Assembly (NCBI RefSeq): GCF_901538355.1
Contig: NZ_LR593887.1
Location: 6,176,920-6,240,919 of the forward strand
Direction of reading: 5' to 3'
Length of the DNA stretch: 64,000 nt
Source of the DNA: Tuwongella immobilis
GTDB lineage: Bacteria > Planctomycetota > Planctomycetia > Gemmatales > Gemmataceae
Part shown: positions 63,910 through 64,000 of the stretch, piece by piece
Layout of the letters: every line of letters begins with the position of its first letter
Position numbering within the stretch: the stretch's first letter is position 1
The notes under the pieces: generated by a model
The model's input: only the letters and a program-made list of their open reading frames with translations
Told to the model about the DNA's origin: nothing
Databases searched by the model: none
Position numbers and translations under genes: made by a program

Positions 63910-64000
63910 GGCAATGTCACCGCCTCGCCGCCCGATCGGGTGGCCAATCCCGGCAGCAATCCCGCCGAGCCATAGGTCAAATAGTGTACCGACCCATCGA
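63906..64000 (-). CDS. DUF1559 protein, 3' end only (5' end outside window)
   Basis: The open minus-strand frame reads DGSVHYLTYGSAGLLPGLA then TRSGGEAVTLP-stop, matching the C-terminus of the DUF1559 protein at 5.2-6.1 kb (DGSVQFLTYDANSVMPQLA, TRAGGEVATLP). The rest lies beyond base 64000. Confidence 0.8.
   Translation of the reverse strand, partial: DGSVHYLTYGSAGLLPGLATRSGGEAVTLP

Overview
The window looks like chromosomal DNA of a planctomycete, most likely a member of the Gemmataceae. The evidence is several prepilin-like DUF1559 genes, a DUF1549/DUF1553 (PSD1) gene, a PVC-type CxxCH heme protein, TIGR02996 leucine-rich-repeat proteins, a planctomycete-style LE-x-R N-terminus on a delta-60/FG-GAP protein, and a complete Tad/Flp pilus locus in the planctomycete arrangement. 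The family assignment is inference; no rRNA or other phylogenetic marker was seen. No tRNA, rRNA, CRISPR array, insertion sequence or prophage was recognised.

Layout. 1-6.1 kb (+): a tandem, mosaic array of a two-gene cassette. Each cassette has an exported, C-terminally anchored protein (called A here) followed by an N-terminally anchored DUF1573 protein, coupled by ATGA overlaps. It includes two relics and ends in a DUF1559 gene. 6.3-12.5 kb: an exported metallophosphoesterase, a PQQ-like beta-propeller protein and a large heme-binding dehydrogenase-like protein. 12.5-14.9 kb: a WG-repeat gene on a low-GC islet, flanked by inverted copies of an intergenic repeat. 14.9-18.1 kb: a MOSC protein, a DUF4198 protein behind a Fur-like palindrome, a TPR protein and an LCM-type methyltransferase.

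18.4-32 kb (-): the Tad/Flp locus: pilin flp, prepilin peptidase, then cpaB, secretin, tadZ, tadA, a small coupled ORF, tadB, tadC, a lipoprotein, a small membrane protein, an AAA ATPase and a TPR lipoprotein. A hairpin and a TATAAT box suggest that flp-peptidase and cpaB-to-TPR are separate transcription units. 32.1-43.4 kb: a GntR/LacI hybrid regulator with a 15-bp perfect inverted repeat over its start codon, a PSD1 protein, an RpoD-like sigma factor, two small exported proteins, a DUF1559 gene with its lipoprotein partner, and a large alpha/beta hydrolase.

43.5-46.3 kb (-): a decayed polymorphic-toxin module. A Hint-derived segment plus a nuclease toxin domain is broken by a frameshift, followed by a SUKH immunity gene and a DUF6882 gene, and bounded by direct repeats of the Hint segment. 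46.4-64 kb: a HAD phosphatase, a BPL_N-type protein, a photolyase split into two overlapping genes in reversed domain order, an LRR protein, the delta-60/FG-GAP protein, a methyltransferase, an AraC regulator, an exported gamma-class chorismate mutase lipoprotein behind a quinone oxidoreductase, an SSS symporter with a small two-helix partner, a Ser/Thr kinase, another LRR protein, and at the edge a DUF1559 3' end coupled to a 55-residue lipoprotein.

The best candidates for something undescribed are the mosaic A-DUF1573 cassette array, the split and reordered photolyase, the Hint-bounded toxin/immunity cassette, and the inverted repeats flanking the WG gene.
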